This document shows positions 12,301 to 25,215 of a stretch of DNA of 64,000 bases, piece after piece. Every line of letters begins with the position of its first letter. The stretch's first letter is position 1. A program made the position numbers and the translations under genes. This stretch comes from Paratinospora sagittata (taxonomy: Eukaryota > Streptophyta > Magnoliopsida > Ranunculales > Menispermaceae): positions 1-64,000 of the forward strand of contig JAYMFD010000352.1 in assembly GCA_035771175.1 (NCBI GenBank), given 5' to 3'. A model generated the notes under the pieces. That model searched no databases, had not been told where the DNA came from, and saw only the letters and a list, made by a program, of their open reading frames with translations.

Positions 12301-15300
12301 AAGAGAGTTTTTAGGAGTATGTTATTGTACGGGAGAAAAGAGAGATTAACAATCTAAATAGCTTTGGAATGGAGTTTTTAGGAGTCTGAATTGTATACTG
12401 GAACCCTGCGGGCAGAAGAAACAGAAGAACATTGGCCCAAAAACCGTGATAAGAAGATGAAAATCAATTGAGTAATTTACACAAAGAACATTAGCCCAAA
12501 AATCGTGAAAAGAAGCTGAAAATCAATAGGGTAATTTACACTTTAGAGATGACTGAATGAAAAGCGATATATAGTGTCAGAAGATGAGATTAGTTTCTTG
12601 AAAAGTTGCTAAGATTTTTTTTTGTTAAAAAGATGAAGCGAGAGCCAATTTATATAAGAGAAAGGTTGGAACTTGGAAGTTGGGATTAAGAGGTCCAAGG
12701 AAGGAGAGGGCACTGGTGCATTCGGGACACAATCATGGAGGGTCGGCAACACAACTTTTGTAGATCGTTCGGGACGCTGCAGGGGCAAACAAGACTGGGT
12801 AAGGGCGTATTAATTGAAGAGAGAGAAATAAAAAGGGGGAAGAAGAATGAGCTGAGGAAAAGGGAAAGAGAGAAAAGGGAGAAATCCATAATTATTGAGG
12901 GGATATTGGTGGATTTAAAAATTAAAAAGTTGGGTGAAAAGAGAGATTAACAATCTAAATAGCTTAGGAACAGAGTTTTTAGGAGTATGTTATTATACGG
13001 GAGAAAAGAGAGATTAACAATCTAAATAGCTTTGGAACGGAGTTTTTAGGAGTCTGAATTGTATACTAGAACCCTGCAAGCAGAAGAAACAGAAGAACAT
13101 TGGCCCAAAAACCGTGAAAAGAAGATGAAAATCAATTGAGTAATTCACACAAAGAACATTAGCCCAAAAATTGTGAAAAGAAGCTGAAAATCAATAGAGT
13201 AATTTGCACTTTAGAAATGACTGAATGAAAAGTGATATATAGGGTCAGAAGATGAGATTAGTTTCTTGAAAAGTTGCTAAGATTTTTTTTTGTTAAAAAG
13301 ATGAAGCGAGAGCCAATTTATATAAGAGAAAGGTTGGAACTTGGAAGTTGGGATTAAGAGGTCCAAGGAAGGAGAGGGTACTGGTGCATTCGGGACACAA
13401 TCATGGGGGGTCGGCAACACAACTTTTGTTGATCGTTCGGGACGCTGCAGGGGGAAACAAGACTGGGTAAGGGCGTATTAATTGGAGAGAGAAAAATAAA
13501 AAGGGGGAAGAAGAATGAGCTGAGGAAAAGGGAAAGAGAGAAAAGATAGAAAGGAATAATTATTGAGGGGATATTGGAGGATTTAAAAATTAAAAAGTTG
13601 GGAGAAAATAGAGATTAACAATCTAAATAGCTTAGGAAGAGAGTTTTTAGGAGTATGTTATTGTACGGGAGAAAAGAGAGATTAACAATCTAAATAGCTT
13701 TGGAATGGAGTTTTTAGGAGTCTGAATTGTATACTGGAACCCTGCAGGCAGAAGAAACAGAAGAACATTGGCCCAAAAACCGTGATAAGAAGATGAAAAT
13801 CAATTGAGTAATTTACACAAAGAACATTAGCCCAAAAATCGTGAAAAGAAGCTGAAAATCAATAGGGTAATTTACACTTTAGAGATGACTGAATGAAAAG
13901 CGATATATAGTGTCAGAAGATGAGATTAGTTTCTTGAAAAGTTGCTAAGATTTTTTTTTGTTAAAAAGATGAAGCGAGAGCCAATTTATATAAGAGAAAG
14001 GTTGGAACTTGGAAGTTGGGATTAAGAGGTCCAAGGAAGGAGAGGGCACTGGTGCGTTCGGGACACAATCATGGAGGGTCGGCAACACAACTTTTGTAGA
14101 TCGTTCGGGACGCTGCAGGGGCAAACAAGACTGGGTAAGGGCGTATTAATTGAAGAGAGAGAAATAAAAAGGGGGAAGAAGAATGAGCTGAGGAAAAGGG
14201 AAAGAGAGAAAAGGGAGAAATCCATAATTATTGAGGGGATATTGGTGGATTTAAAAATTAAAAAGTTGGGAGAAAAGAGAGATTAACAATCTAAATAGCT
14301 TAGGAACAGAGTTTTTAGGAGTATGTTATTGTACGGGAGAAAAGAGAGATTAACAATCTAAATAGCTTTGGAACGGAGTTTTTAGGAGTCTGAATTGTAT
14401 ACTGGAACCCTGCAAGCAGAAGAAACAGAAGAACATTGGCCCAAAAACCGTGAAAAGAAGATGAAAATCAATTGAGTAATTCACACAAAGAACATTAGCC
14501 CAAAAATCATGAAAAGAAGCTGAAAATCAATAGAGTAATTTACACTTTAGAGATGACTGAATGAAAAGCGATATATAGTGTCAGAAGATGAGATTAGTTT
14601 CTTGAAAAGTTGCTAAGATTTTTTTCTGTTAAAAAGATGAAGCGAGAGCCAATTTATATAAGAGAAAGGTTGGAACTTGGAAGTTGGGATTAAGAGGTCC
14701 AAGGAAGGAGAGGGCACTGGTGCATTCGGGACACAATCATGGAGGGTCGGCAACACAACTTATGTAGATCGTTCGGGACGCTGCAGGGGCAAACAAGACT
14801 GGGTCAGGGCGTATTAATTGAAGAGAGAGAAATAGAAAGGGCGAAGAAGAATGAGCTGAGGAAAAGGGAAAGAGAGAAAAGAGAGACAGGAATAATTATT
14901 GAGGGGATATTGGAGGATTTAAAAATTAAAAAGTTGGGAGAAAAGAGAGATTAACAATCTAAATAGCTTAGGAACGGAGTTTTTAGGAGTCCGAATTGTA
15001 TACTGGAACCCTGCAGGAAGAAGAAAAAGAAGAACATTGGCCCAAAAATAGCGAAAAGAAGATGAAAATCAATTAAGTAATTTACACAAAGAACATTAGC
15101 CGAAAAATCGTGAAAAGAAGCTGAAAATCAATAGAGTAATTTACACTTTAGTGATGACTGAATGAAAAGCGATATATAGGGTCAGAAGATGAGATTAGTT
15201 TCTTGAAAAGTTGCTAAGATTTTTTTTTGTTAAAAAGATGAAGCGAGAGCCAATTTATATAAGAGAAAGGTTGGAACTTGGAAGTTGGGATTAAGAGGTC

Positions 15301-16847
15301 CAAGGAAGGAGAGGGCATTGGTGCATTCGGGACACAATCATGGAGGGCCGGCAACACAACTTATGTAAACCGTTTGGGATGCTGCAGGGGCAAACAAGAC
15401 TGGGTAAGGGCGTCTTAATTGAAGAGAGAGAAATAGAAAAGGGGAAGAAGAATGAGCTGAGGAAAAGGAAAAGAGAGAAAAGAGAGAAAGGAATAATTTT
15501 TGAGGGGATATTGGAGGATTTAAAAACTAAAAAGTTGGGGGAAAAGAGAGATTAACAATCTAAATAGCTTAGGAACAAAGTTTTTAGGAGTATGTTATTG
15601 TACGGGAGAAAGAGAGACTGACAATCTGAATAGCTTAGGAACGGAGTTTTTAGGAGTCTGAATTGTATACTGGAACCCTGCAGGCAGAAGAAAAAGAAAA
15701 ACATTGGCCCAAAAACCAAGAAAAGAAGATGAAAATCAATTGAGTAATTTAGACAGAGAACATTAGCCCAAAAATCGTGAAAAGAAGCTGAAAATCAATA
15801 GGGTAATTTACACTTTAGAGATGACTGAGTGAAAAGCGATGTAGAGGGTCAGAAGATGAGATTAGTTTCTTGAAAAGTTGCTCAGATTTTTTTTTGTTAA
15901 AAAGATGAAGCGAGAGCCAATTTATATTATAGAAAGGTCGGAACTTGGAAGTTGGGATTAAGAGGTCCAAGGAAGGAGAGGGCATTGGTGCATTCGGGAC
16001 ACAATCATGGAGGGCCGGCAACACAACTTATGTAGACCGTTCGGGACGCTGCAGGGGCAAACAAGGCTGGGTAAGGGCGTCTTAATTGAAGAGAGAGAAA
16101 TAGAAAAGGGGAAGAAGAATGAGCTGAGGAAAAGGGAAAGTGAGAAAAGAGAGAAAGGAATAATTTTTGAGGGGATATTGGAGGATTTAAAAACTAAAAA
16201 GTTGGGGGAAAAGAGAGATTAACAATCTAAATAGCTTAGGAACAGAGTTTTTAGGAGTATGTTATTGTACGGGAGAAAGAGAGATTAAAAATCTAAATAG
16301 CTTTGGAACGGAGTTCTTAGGAGTCCGAATTGTATACTAGAACCCTGCAGGCAGAGGAAAAAGAAGAACAATTTCCCGAAAAAAGTGAAAAGAAGATGAA
16401 AATCAATTGAGTAATTTACACTTTAGAGATGACTGAATGAAAAGCGATATATAGTGTCTGAAGATGTGATTAGTTTCTTGAAAAGTTGCTAAGATTTTTT
16501 TTTGTTAAAAGATGAAGCGAGAGCCAATTTATATAAGACAAAGGTTGGAATTTGGAAGTTGGGATTAAGAGGTCCAAGGAAGGAGAGGGCATTGGTGCAT
16601 TCGGGACACAATCATGGAGGGTCGGCAACACAACTTTTGTAGATCGTTCGGGACGCTGCAGGGGCAAACAAGACTGGGTCAGGGCGTATTAATTGAAGAG
16701 AGAGAAATAGAAAGGGCGAAGAAGAATGAGCTGAGGAAAAGGGAAAGAGAGAAAAGAGAGACAGGAATAATTATTGAGGGGATATTGGAGGATTTAAAAA
16801 TTAAATAGTTGGGAGAAAAGAGAGATTAACAATCTAAATAGCTTAGG
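12301..16847 (+). repeat. Higher-order satellite block, copy 2
   Basis: Direct tandem copy of 7754-12300 (offset 4547 bp). The start is marked by the switch from an 'aggaacagag' type monomer to an 'aggaagagag' type at 12300/12301. This is where the sequence of the end of copy 1 is replaced by that of its beginning. Confidence 0.92.
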
Positions 16848-18134
16848 AACAGAGTTTTTAGGAGTCCGAATTGTATACTGGAACCCTGCAGGCAGAAGAA
16901 AAAGAAGAACATTGGCATAGAAACCATGAAAAGATGATGAAAATCAATTGAGTAATTTACACAAAGAACATTAGCCCAAAAATCGTGAAAAGAAGCTGAA
17001 AATCAATAGAGTAATTTGCACTTTAGAAATGACTGAATGAAAAGCGATATATAGGGTCAGAAGATGAGATTAGTTTCTTGAAAAGTTGCTAAGATTTTTT
17101 TTTGTTAAAAAGATGAAGCGAGAGCCAATTTATATAAGAGAAAGGTTGGAACTTGGAAGATGGGATTAAGAGGTCCAAGGAAGGAGAGGGCACTGGTGCA
17201 TTCGGGACACAATCATGGAGGGTCGGCAACACAACTTTTGTTGATCGTTCGGGACGCTGCAGGGGGAAACAAGACTGGGTAAGGGCGTATTAATTGGAGA
17301 GAGAAAAATAAAAAGGGGGAAGAAGAATGAGCTGAGGAAAAGGGAAAGAGAGAAAAGATAGAAAGGAATAATTATTGAGGGGATATTGGAGGATTTAAAA
17401 ATTAAAAAGTTGGGAGAAAAGAGAGATTAACAATCTAAATAGCTTAGGAAGAGAGTTTTTAGGAGTATGTTATTGTTCGGGAGAAAAGAGAGATTAACAA
17501 TCTAAATAGCTTTGGAATGGAGTTTTTAGGAGTCTGAATTGTATACTGGAACCCTGCAGGCAGAAGAAACAGAAGAACATTGGCCCAAAAACCGTGAAAA
17601 GAAGATGAAAATCAATTGAGTAATTTACACAAAGAACATTAGCCCAAAAATCGTGAAAAGAAGCTGAAAATCAATAGAGTAATTTACACTTTAGAGATGA
17701 CTGAATGAAAAGCGATATATAGTGTCAGAAGATGAGATTAGTTTCTTGAAAAGTTGCTAAGATTTTTTTTTGTTAAAAAGATGAAGCGAGAGCCAATTTA
17801 TATAAGAGAAAGGTTGGAACTTGGAAGTTGGGATTAAGAGGTCCAAGGAAGGAGAGGGCACTGGTGCATTCGGGACACAATCTTGGAGGGTCGGCAACAC
17901 AACTTTTGTAGATCGTTCGGGACGCTGCAGGGGCAAACAAGACTGGGTAAGGGCGTATTAATTGAAGAGAGAGAAATAAAAAGGGGGAAGAAGAATGAGC
18001 TGAGGAAAAGGGAAAGAGAGAAAAGGGAGAAATCCATAATTATTGAGGGGATATTGGTGGATTTAAAAATTAAAAAGTTGGGAGAAAAGAGAGATTAACA
18101 ATCTAAATAGCTTAGGAACAGAGTTTTTAGGAGT

Positions 18135-21092
18135 ATTAAAAAGTTGGGAGAAAAGAGAGATTAACAATCTAAATAGCTTAGGAACGGAGTTTTTAGGAGT
18201 CCGAATTGTATACTGGAACCCTGCAGGAAGAAGAAAAAGAAGAACATTGGCCCAAAAATAGCGAAAAGAAGATGAAAATCAATTAAGTAATTTACACAAA
18301 GAACATTAGCCGAAAAATCGTGAAAAGAAGCTGAAAATCAATAGAGTAATTTACACTTTAGTGATGACTGAATGAAAAGCGATATATAGGGTCAGAAGAT
18401 GAGATTAGTTTCTTGAAAAGTTGCTAAGATTTTTTTTTGTTAAAAAGATGAAGCGAGAGCCAATTTATATAAGAGAAAGGTTGGAACTTGGAAGTTGGGA
18501 TTAAGAGGTCCAAGGAAGGAGAGGGCATTGGTGCATTCGGGACACAATCATGGAGGGCCGGCAACACAACTTATGTAAACCGTTTGGGATGCTGCAGGGG
18601 CAAACAAGACTGGGTAAGGGCGTCTTAATTGAAGAGAGAGAAATAGAAAAGGGGAAGAAGAATGAGCTGAGGAAAAGGAAAAGAGAGAAAAGAGAGAAAG
18701 GAATAATTTTTGAGGGGATATTGGAGGATTTAAAAACTAAAAAGTTGGGGGAAAAGAGAGATTAACAATCTAAATAGCTTAGGAACAAAGTTTTTAGGAG
18801 TATGTTATTGTACGGGAGAAAGAGAGACTGACAATCTGAATAGCTTAGGAACGGAGTTTTTAGGAGTCTGAATTGTATACTGGAACCCTGCAGGCAGAAG
18901 AAAAAGAAAAACATTGGCCCAAAAACCAAGAAAAGAAGATGAAAATCAATTGAGTAATTTAGACAGAGAACATTAGCCCAAAAATCGTGAAAAGAAGCTG
19001 AAAATCAATAGGGTAATTTACACTTTAGAGATGACTGAGTGAAAAGCGATGTAGAGGGTCAGAAGATGAGATTAGTTTCTTGAAAAGTTGCTCAGATTTT
19101 TTTTTGTTAAAAAGATGAAGCGAGAGCCAATTTATATTATAGAAAGGTCGGAACTTGGAAGTTGGGATTAAGAGGTCCAAGGAAGGAGAGGGCATTGGTG
19201 CATTCGGGACACAATCATGGAGGGCCGGCAACACAACTTATGTAGACCGTTCGGGACGCTGCAGGGGCAAACAAGGCTGGGTAAGGGCGTCTTAATTGAA
19301 GAGAGAGAAATAGAAAAGGGGAAGAAGAATGAGCTGAGGAAAAGGGAAAGTGAGAAAAGAGAGAAAGGAATAATTTTTGAGGGGATATTGGAGGATTTAA
19401 AAACTAAAAAGTTGGGGGAAAAGAGAGATTAACAATCTAAATAGCTTAGGAACAGAGTTTTTAGGAGTATGTTATTGTACGGGAGAAAGAGAGATTAAAA
19501 ATCTAAATAGCTTTGGAACGGAGTTCTTAGGAGTCCGAATTGTATACTAGAACCCTGCAGGCAGAGGAAAAAGAAGAACAATTTCCCGAAAAAAGTGAAA
19601 AGAAGATGAAAATCAATTGAGTAATTTACACTTTAGAGATGACTGAATGAAAAGCGATATATAGTGTCTGAAGATGTGATTAGTTTCTTGAAAAGTTGCT
19701 AAGATTTTTTTTTGTTAAAAGATGAAGCGAGAGCCAATTTATATAAGACAAAGGTTGGAATTTGGAAGTTGGGATTAAGAGGTCCAAGGAAGGAGAGGGC
19801 ATTGGTGCATTCGGGACACAATCATGGAGGGTCGGCAACACAACTTTTGTAGATCGTTCGGGACGCTGCAGGGGCAAACAAGACTGGGTCAGGGCGTATT
19901 AATTGAAGAGAGAGAAATAGAAAGGGCGAAGAAGAATGAGCTGAGGAAAAGGGAAAGAGAGAAAAGAGAGACAGGAATAATTATTGAGGGGATATTGGAG
20001 GATTTAAAAATTAAATAGTTGGGAGAAAAGAGAGATTAACAATCTAAATAGCTTAGGAACAGAGTTTTTAGGAGTCCGAATTGTATACTGGAACCCTGCA
20101 GGCAGAAGAAAAAGAAGAACATTGGCATAGAAACCATGAAAAGATGATGAAAATCAATTGAGTAATTTACACAAAGAACATTAGCCCAAAAATCGTGAAA
20201 AGAAGCTGAAAATCAATAGAGTAATTTGCACTTTAGAAATGACTGAATGAAAAGCGATATATAGGGTCAGAAGATGAGATTAGTTTCTTGAAAAGTTGCT
20301 AAGATTTTTTTTTGTTAAAAAGATGAAGCGAGAGCCAATTTATATAAGAGAAAGGTTGGAACTTGGAAGATGGGATTAAGAGGTCCAAGGAAGGAGAGGG
20401 CACTGGTGCATTCGGGACACAATCATGGAGGGTCGGCAACACAACTTTTGTTGATCGTTCGGGACGCTGCAGGGGGAAACAAGACTGGGTAAGGGCGTAT
20501 TAATTGGAGAGAGAAAAATAAAAAGGGGGAAGAAGAATGAGCTGAGGAAAAGGGAAAGAGAGAAAAGATAGAAAGGAATAATTATTGAGGGGATATTGGA
20601 GGATTTAAAAATTAAAAAGTTGGGAGAAAAGAGAGATTAACAATCTAAATAGCTTAGGAAGAGAGTTTTTAGGAGTATGTTATTGTTCGGGAGAAAAGAG
20701 AGATTAACAATCTAAATAGCTTTGGAATGGAGTTTTTAGGAGTCTGAATTGTATACTGGAACCCTGCAGGCAGAAGAAACAGAAGAACATTGGCCCAAAA
20801 ACCGTGAAAAGAAGATGAAAATCAATTGAGTAATTTACACAAAGAACATTAGCCCAAAAATCGTGAAAAGAAGCTGAAAATCAATAGAGTAATTTACACT
20901 TTAGAGATGACTGAATGAAAAGCGATATATAGTGTCAGAAGATGAGATTAGTTTCTTGAAAAGTTGCTAAGATTTTTTTTTGTTAAAAAGATGAAGCGAG
21001 AGCCAATTTATATAAGAGAAAGGTTGGAACTTGGAAGTTGGGATTAAGAGGTCCAAGGAAGGAGAGGGCACTGGTGCATTCGGGACACAATC
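18135..21092 (+). repeat. Second segmental duplication of satellite (offset 3210 bp)
   Basis: This block repeats 14925-17882. Shared private variants include the 'cttggaagatggg' form at 17150 and 20360 and 'tattgttcgg' at 17472 and 20682. The left junction near 18135 is out of register: 'ggagtat' is joined directly to 'taaaaagttggg', fusing two non-adjacent parts of the monomer. The right end is near 21092, where the next monomer instead resembles the one at 7519. Confidence 0.88.
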
Positions 21093-22208
21093 ATGGAGGG
21101 TCGGCAACACAACTTTTGTTGATCGTTCGGGATGCTGCAGGGGGAAACAAGACTGGGTAAGGGCGTATTAATTGGAGAGAGAAAAATAAAAAGGGGGAAG
21201 AAGAATGAGCTGAGGAAAAGGGAAAGAGAGAAAAGATAGAAAGGAATAATTATTGAGGGGATATTGGAGGATTTAAAAATTAAAAAGTTGGGAGAAAAGA
21301 GAGATTAACAATCTAAATAGCTTAGGAAGAGAGTTTTTAGGAGTATGTTATTGTACGGGAGAAAAGAGAGATTAACAATCTAAATAGCTTTGGAATGGAG
21401 TTTTTAGGAGTCTGAATTGTATACTGGAACCCTGCGGGCAGAAGAAACAGTAGAACATTGGCCCAAAAACCGTGATAAGAAGATGAAAATCAATTGAGTA
21501 ATTTACACAAAGAACATTAGCCCAAAAATCGTGAAAAGAAGCTGAAAATCAATAGGGTAATTTACACTTTAGAGATGACTGAATGAAAAGCGATATATAG
21601 TGTCAGAAGATGAGATTAGTTTCTTGAAAAGTTGCTAAGATTTTTTTTTGTTAAAAAGATGAAGCGAGAGCCAATTTATATAAGAGAAAGGTTGGAACTT
21701 GGAAGTTGGGATTAAGAGGTCCAAGGAAGGAGAGGGCACTGGTGCATTCGGGACACAATCATGGAGGGTCGGCAACACAACTTATGTAGATCGTTCGGGA
21801 CGCTGCAGGGGCAAACAAGACTGGGTCAGGGCGTATTAATTGAAGAGAGAGAAATAGAAAGGGCGAAGAAGAATGAGCTGAGGAAAAGGGAAAGAGAGAA
21901 AAGAGAGACAGGAATAATTATTGAGGGGATATTGGAGGATTTAAAAATTAAAAAGTTGGGAGAAAAGAGAGATTAACAATCTAAATAGCTTAGGAACAGA
22001 GTTTTTAGGAGTACGAATTGTATACTGGAACCCTGCAGGCAGAAGAAAAAGAAGAACATTGGCTTAGAAACCATGAAAAGATGATGAAAATCAATTGAGT
22101 AATTTACACATAGAACATTAGCCCAAAAATCGTGAAAAAAAGCTGAAAATCAATAGAGTAATTTGCACTTTAGAAATGACTGAATGAAAAGTGATATATA
22201 GGGTCAGA

Positions 22209-22779
22209 AGTCAATTTTCGTTGAAATTTTAAGTTCAAAACTAGTTCTTTCAAATATTTTGACTCAAATACATTTGAAATGAAGTGTAAAAAACATAATT
22301 GATGTCCAAAACTATTTCAAAATATATTCTAGCACTTTTAGTCAAAATCTTGACTTTTTGTCAAAAATAGGTTGACTTCAAAAACATTTTGACTTAGAGA
22401 AAAACATTGAATGCATGCAAAAACTTTTGGCTAACTGATCTAGCAAGGATTCTACATCTCTAAGACGATCTAAGCAATTATTACATCAAAAAGAAAATGA
22501 ATCTTGAAGCTTTCTTTTCCTTAATCATCCTCCTGCATTAACTTTGACTTAATTTGAGTTTGAGTTTAAGAGTTATTCAAGTTATACTGAAAAGCTCAGT
22601 CAAAGTTATTTGATATCTTGGAATGTTATTTATAATTATCAAAATACAAGGGTGGTGGTCATTAGACCAACATAAGGCATGACAAGTATATCAAAGTAAA
22701 GCACGTACGAGTGTTTATACCTCATAACTACCAAGATCTATTTAAAAGGCTCATTCTCATCAACTAAAGAAGTTTTTTT
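22209..22779. other. AT-rich segment, no gene
   Basis: Between the satellite edge and the first copia domain. It contains many TTGACTTT/CAAAA runs and loosely resembles the interior of the B-type LTR near 47990-48250 (both have an 'aatgcatg' stretch followed by text ending in 'ttacatc'). It could therefore be an old LTR piece. No open frame or RNA signal is visible. Confidence 0.4.
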
Positions 22780-23575
22780 TATGGCAATGAAATAGGAATG
22801 GAGTCCATATTGTGAAACCATGTTTGGGACTTGGTTGATTTCCAACCTAAGCGTAGAATTGTTGAGTATAAATGTATTCTCGATAAAAACGTCAAGTAGA
22901 TGGATCATTATATAAGCACATTTAAGAATTTAATTCAACTAGAACAAATAGACCATGAAAAATAATTTTCTTCATTTTTTAGTTTAAATCTATTTATTTT
23001 AAGTAATATCATCTATCAATAGGATTTTTACTTGCACAAAATTGATGTCAGAATTATTTTATTAAATGTTGACCAGTAGATGACTTGATAATATTAAAGA
23101 GAGCAATAGGTTTTGTTACAAAAGATTAAGAGCGTAAAGCTTGCTTGCTTCAATATATATTGTATGGCCATAGAAACTCGTCTACAAAGTGGTACTTGAG
23201 ATCTTATCATGTAGTTACATTTTTCGTATTCATAAGACTGATGAAAACTACTATATATGTATGTAAGCGTTCAACGAAAATAATAATCTATCTATCTTTG
23301 TTTGTTGATAATACATTCTAGTTGAAAATATTTTACTTTGATTGTCGACATTTAAGTTTGGTTGTCCTTTACTTGTGAAATGAAGGACATGGATGAATTA
23401 CACTTCACACTGGGTGTAAGGACAAAATTTCATAAGTGAAATTACAAACATATTGACATGGTATAGAAAAACATTGATTCTAAGTCTAGAAATATGTCCA
23501 TAGACTCCCACAGCATGATAACACATGTCCATAGTGTCATATTTTAGTGTCATTGAAAGTTTAATGTATGCTATA
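22780..23575 (+). pseudogene. Ty1/copia reverse transcriptase, decayed, part 1
   Basis: Frame-broken copia RT on the plus strand. Readable stretches in order are: WDLVDFQPKRRIVEYKC (RT N-terminus, near 22825), a piece like the QMDVKTAFLNG motif near 23035 (reads KIDVRIILLN), GFVTKD then KAC.L..ILYG....S..WY near 23110-23190 (equivalent to the LYGLKQ..R.WY motif), a wrecked YVDD box near 23300-23325, then CEMKDMDELHFTLGV near 23370, and a final stretch like SLMYAM ending at 23575. Many stops and frameshifts make it non-functional. The coding sequence resumes at 25576 after an LTR insertion. Its orientation is opposite to that of the second copia element at 29408-50984. Confidence 0.85.
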
Positions 23576-24318
23576 TGTTGGCCCAGATATGTCCAAGAGG
23601 GGGGTGAATTGGACACTTAGCAGATTTTAACCTTTCTTAATGATGTGCGGAATATTGAAAGCAGATTAAACAAAGTATAGCAAATAAATACAATAAATGT
23701 AAAAGAGACAATGTAATCAGGATTTATAGTGGTTCGACCTCGCCTACATCCACTACCTAACCTCCTCAGTTAGGATTTGTTCAAAATCTACTATGGATCT
23801 TCTTACAGGTGAAGATCAAACTGGAACACTTTCTCAACTTACGGGTGTGAGAGGACCATTTTTCAACTTACAGGTATGAGAAGACCGTTTCTCAACTTAC
23901 GGGTGTGAGAAGACCGTTACAACTTTGAGCAACACTTGCTCTAGCCCAGAGACTAACGAGTCACTTCAAACTGAATACAAGATGAGATATGATTCCCTTT
24001 ACTCAGAATCAAAGTGATACATAAAAAGCTTTGGATTGAACCTTCTGTTACCACAGATTCGGCAAAATATGTATGACGAAGTTTGGCTGAAAACAGGTTC
24101 AAAGAGCTTTCGTCTTCTTCAATGGATTTTGAAAATGATGAAGATGAAGATCAATCAATCCAGAAGACTTGATCGTTTTCTTTCAAAATGATCGTAAGTT
24201 CAAGCACAAGAAGTAGAATACTAACTATCAAAACTTTTTTGCATAAGTGAAAACTGTTAATATGTTTTTGAATGAATATCAGTTTTCGTATTGATTTGGT
24301 GTGTTTTTGCTCTAAGGC

Positions 24319-24384
<66 letters not shown>
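24319..24384. repeat. (CA)n(TA)n microsatellite
   Basis: About 17 CA dinucleotides followed directly by about 15 TA dinucleotides inside LTR A. Frames read through it on both strands are artefacts. Confidence 0.97.
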
Positions 24385-24391
<7 letters not shown>

Positions 24392-24669
24392 CAGAGGCGC
24401 AATGGACTTGGTGAATTTTGGCGCTCTAAGTTATTTCAAATACAACGTCTACATTCTATCCCGAAATGGATCGATTCAGCTCTGTGCATATTTCGGCGAT
24501 AACACCCGAATCATCTGATCATTCACGAAAAAGGAATGTTCTGACAAAGTATTAGAACGTTCAAAAAGTTCTGAAAAAGTTGTTGTAAGATTCTAAAAAG
24601 TTATGAAAAGTTTTCGTACGGTTATGAAAAAGTTAACTGAAATAGTGTAAGTGTCAGAACCGTAACATT

Positions 24670-25215
24670 GTTGAATTAGCGTCCTGGAGCATAATATCAA
24701 CTTTTGTCGTTTGTTCCTTGAGGGCGCTCATGGAGCATAAGCGTCCTACTAAACAATGAAGTGAGGGTGCTACTGAATCGTAAGCGTCCTGACTTACTTT
24801 GACAATTAAGTGACTTAAATCATGAGGGCACTACTCACAAGTAAGCATCCTACATTGTTTTCAAATAATTTAAAAATAATATTAAGTACGCTGAAGGACA
24901 GTAAGTGTCCTGAGAGTTATTAAGTTGATTCTAAAGATGAGGACGCTCCTATGCTAGCAGTGTCCTGATAGTTTTTCAACTTATAACTATCAACGTCCTT
25001 AAGGATAGAAATCATTTTAAACTTAGAGAACTTTCAGTAAGCTGAAACTGAGTCAGCGTCCTGACACTTTCAAAGGTTGACTAAAAGGAGGCCACTACTT
25101 ACAAGTAAGTGTCCTAATGAATCAGTTTGATTCAATCTTGAATGTCAGCGTCCTAATATTTCATCGGCATCCTGACTCATCAAGCCCAGGAGGGCGCTCA
25201 TGAAACATTAGCATC
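24670..25215 (-). repeat. Repeated half-palindromes AGGGCGCT / AGCGTCCT in LTR A
   Basis: A series of short motifs alternates between GAGGGCGCT-like and AAGCGTCCT-like forms. The forms are near reverse complements, about 10-25 bp apart, with pairs recurring roughly every 50-60 bp. Clear AGCGTCCT copies lie at 24678, 24740 and 24783, with degenerate ones to 25170. The same series occurs inverted in LTR B2 at about 60760-61420. Confidence 0.7.

Larger units (their letters stand above)
4014..22208 (+). repeat. Satellite array, right arm, ~28 monomers
   Basis: The landmark CATGGAGGGTCGGCAACACA or a close variant occurs near 4355, 5034, 5634, 6312, 6918, 7519, 8188, 8855, 9524, 10192, 10793, 11460, 12067, 12735, 13402, 14071, 14739, 15340, 16007, 16614, 17216, 17883, 18550, 19217, 19824, 20426, 21093 and 21761. 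Spacings fall into three classes: 667-669, 600-602 and 606-607 bp; two early copies are 678-679 bp because of a 12-bp duplication. The long form has two copies of a 67-bp module (landmark GAGAGATTAACAATCTAAAT). The 601 form has one copy. The 607 form keeps both but has lost one of two 60-bp modules (landmark GTGAAAAGAAGATGAAAATC). The array ends abruptly mid-monomer at 22208. Confidence 0.97.

Noticed and set aside
24151..24518. Open frames on both strands around 24320-24384
   Set aside because: They translate the (CA)n(TA)n microsatellite (runs of His/Thr, Ile/Tyr, Val/Cys) and have no domain.
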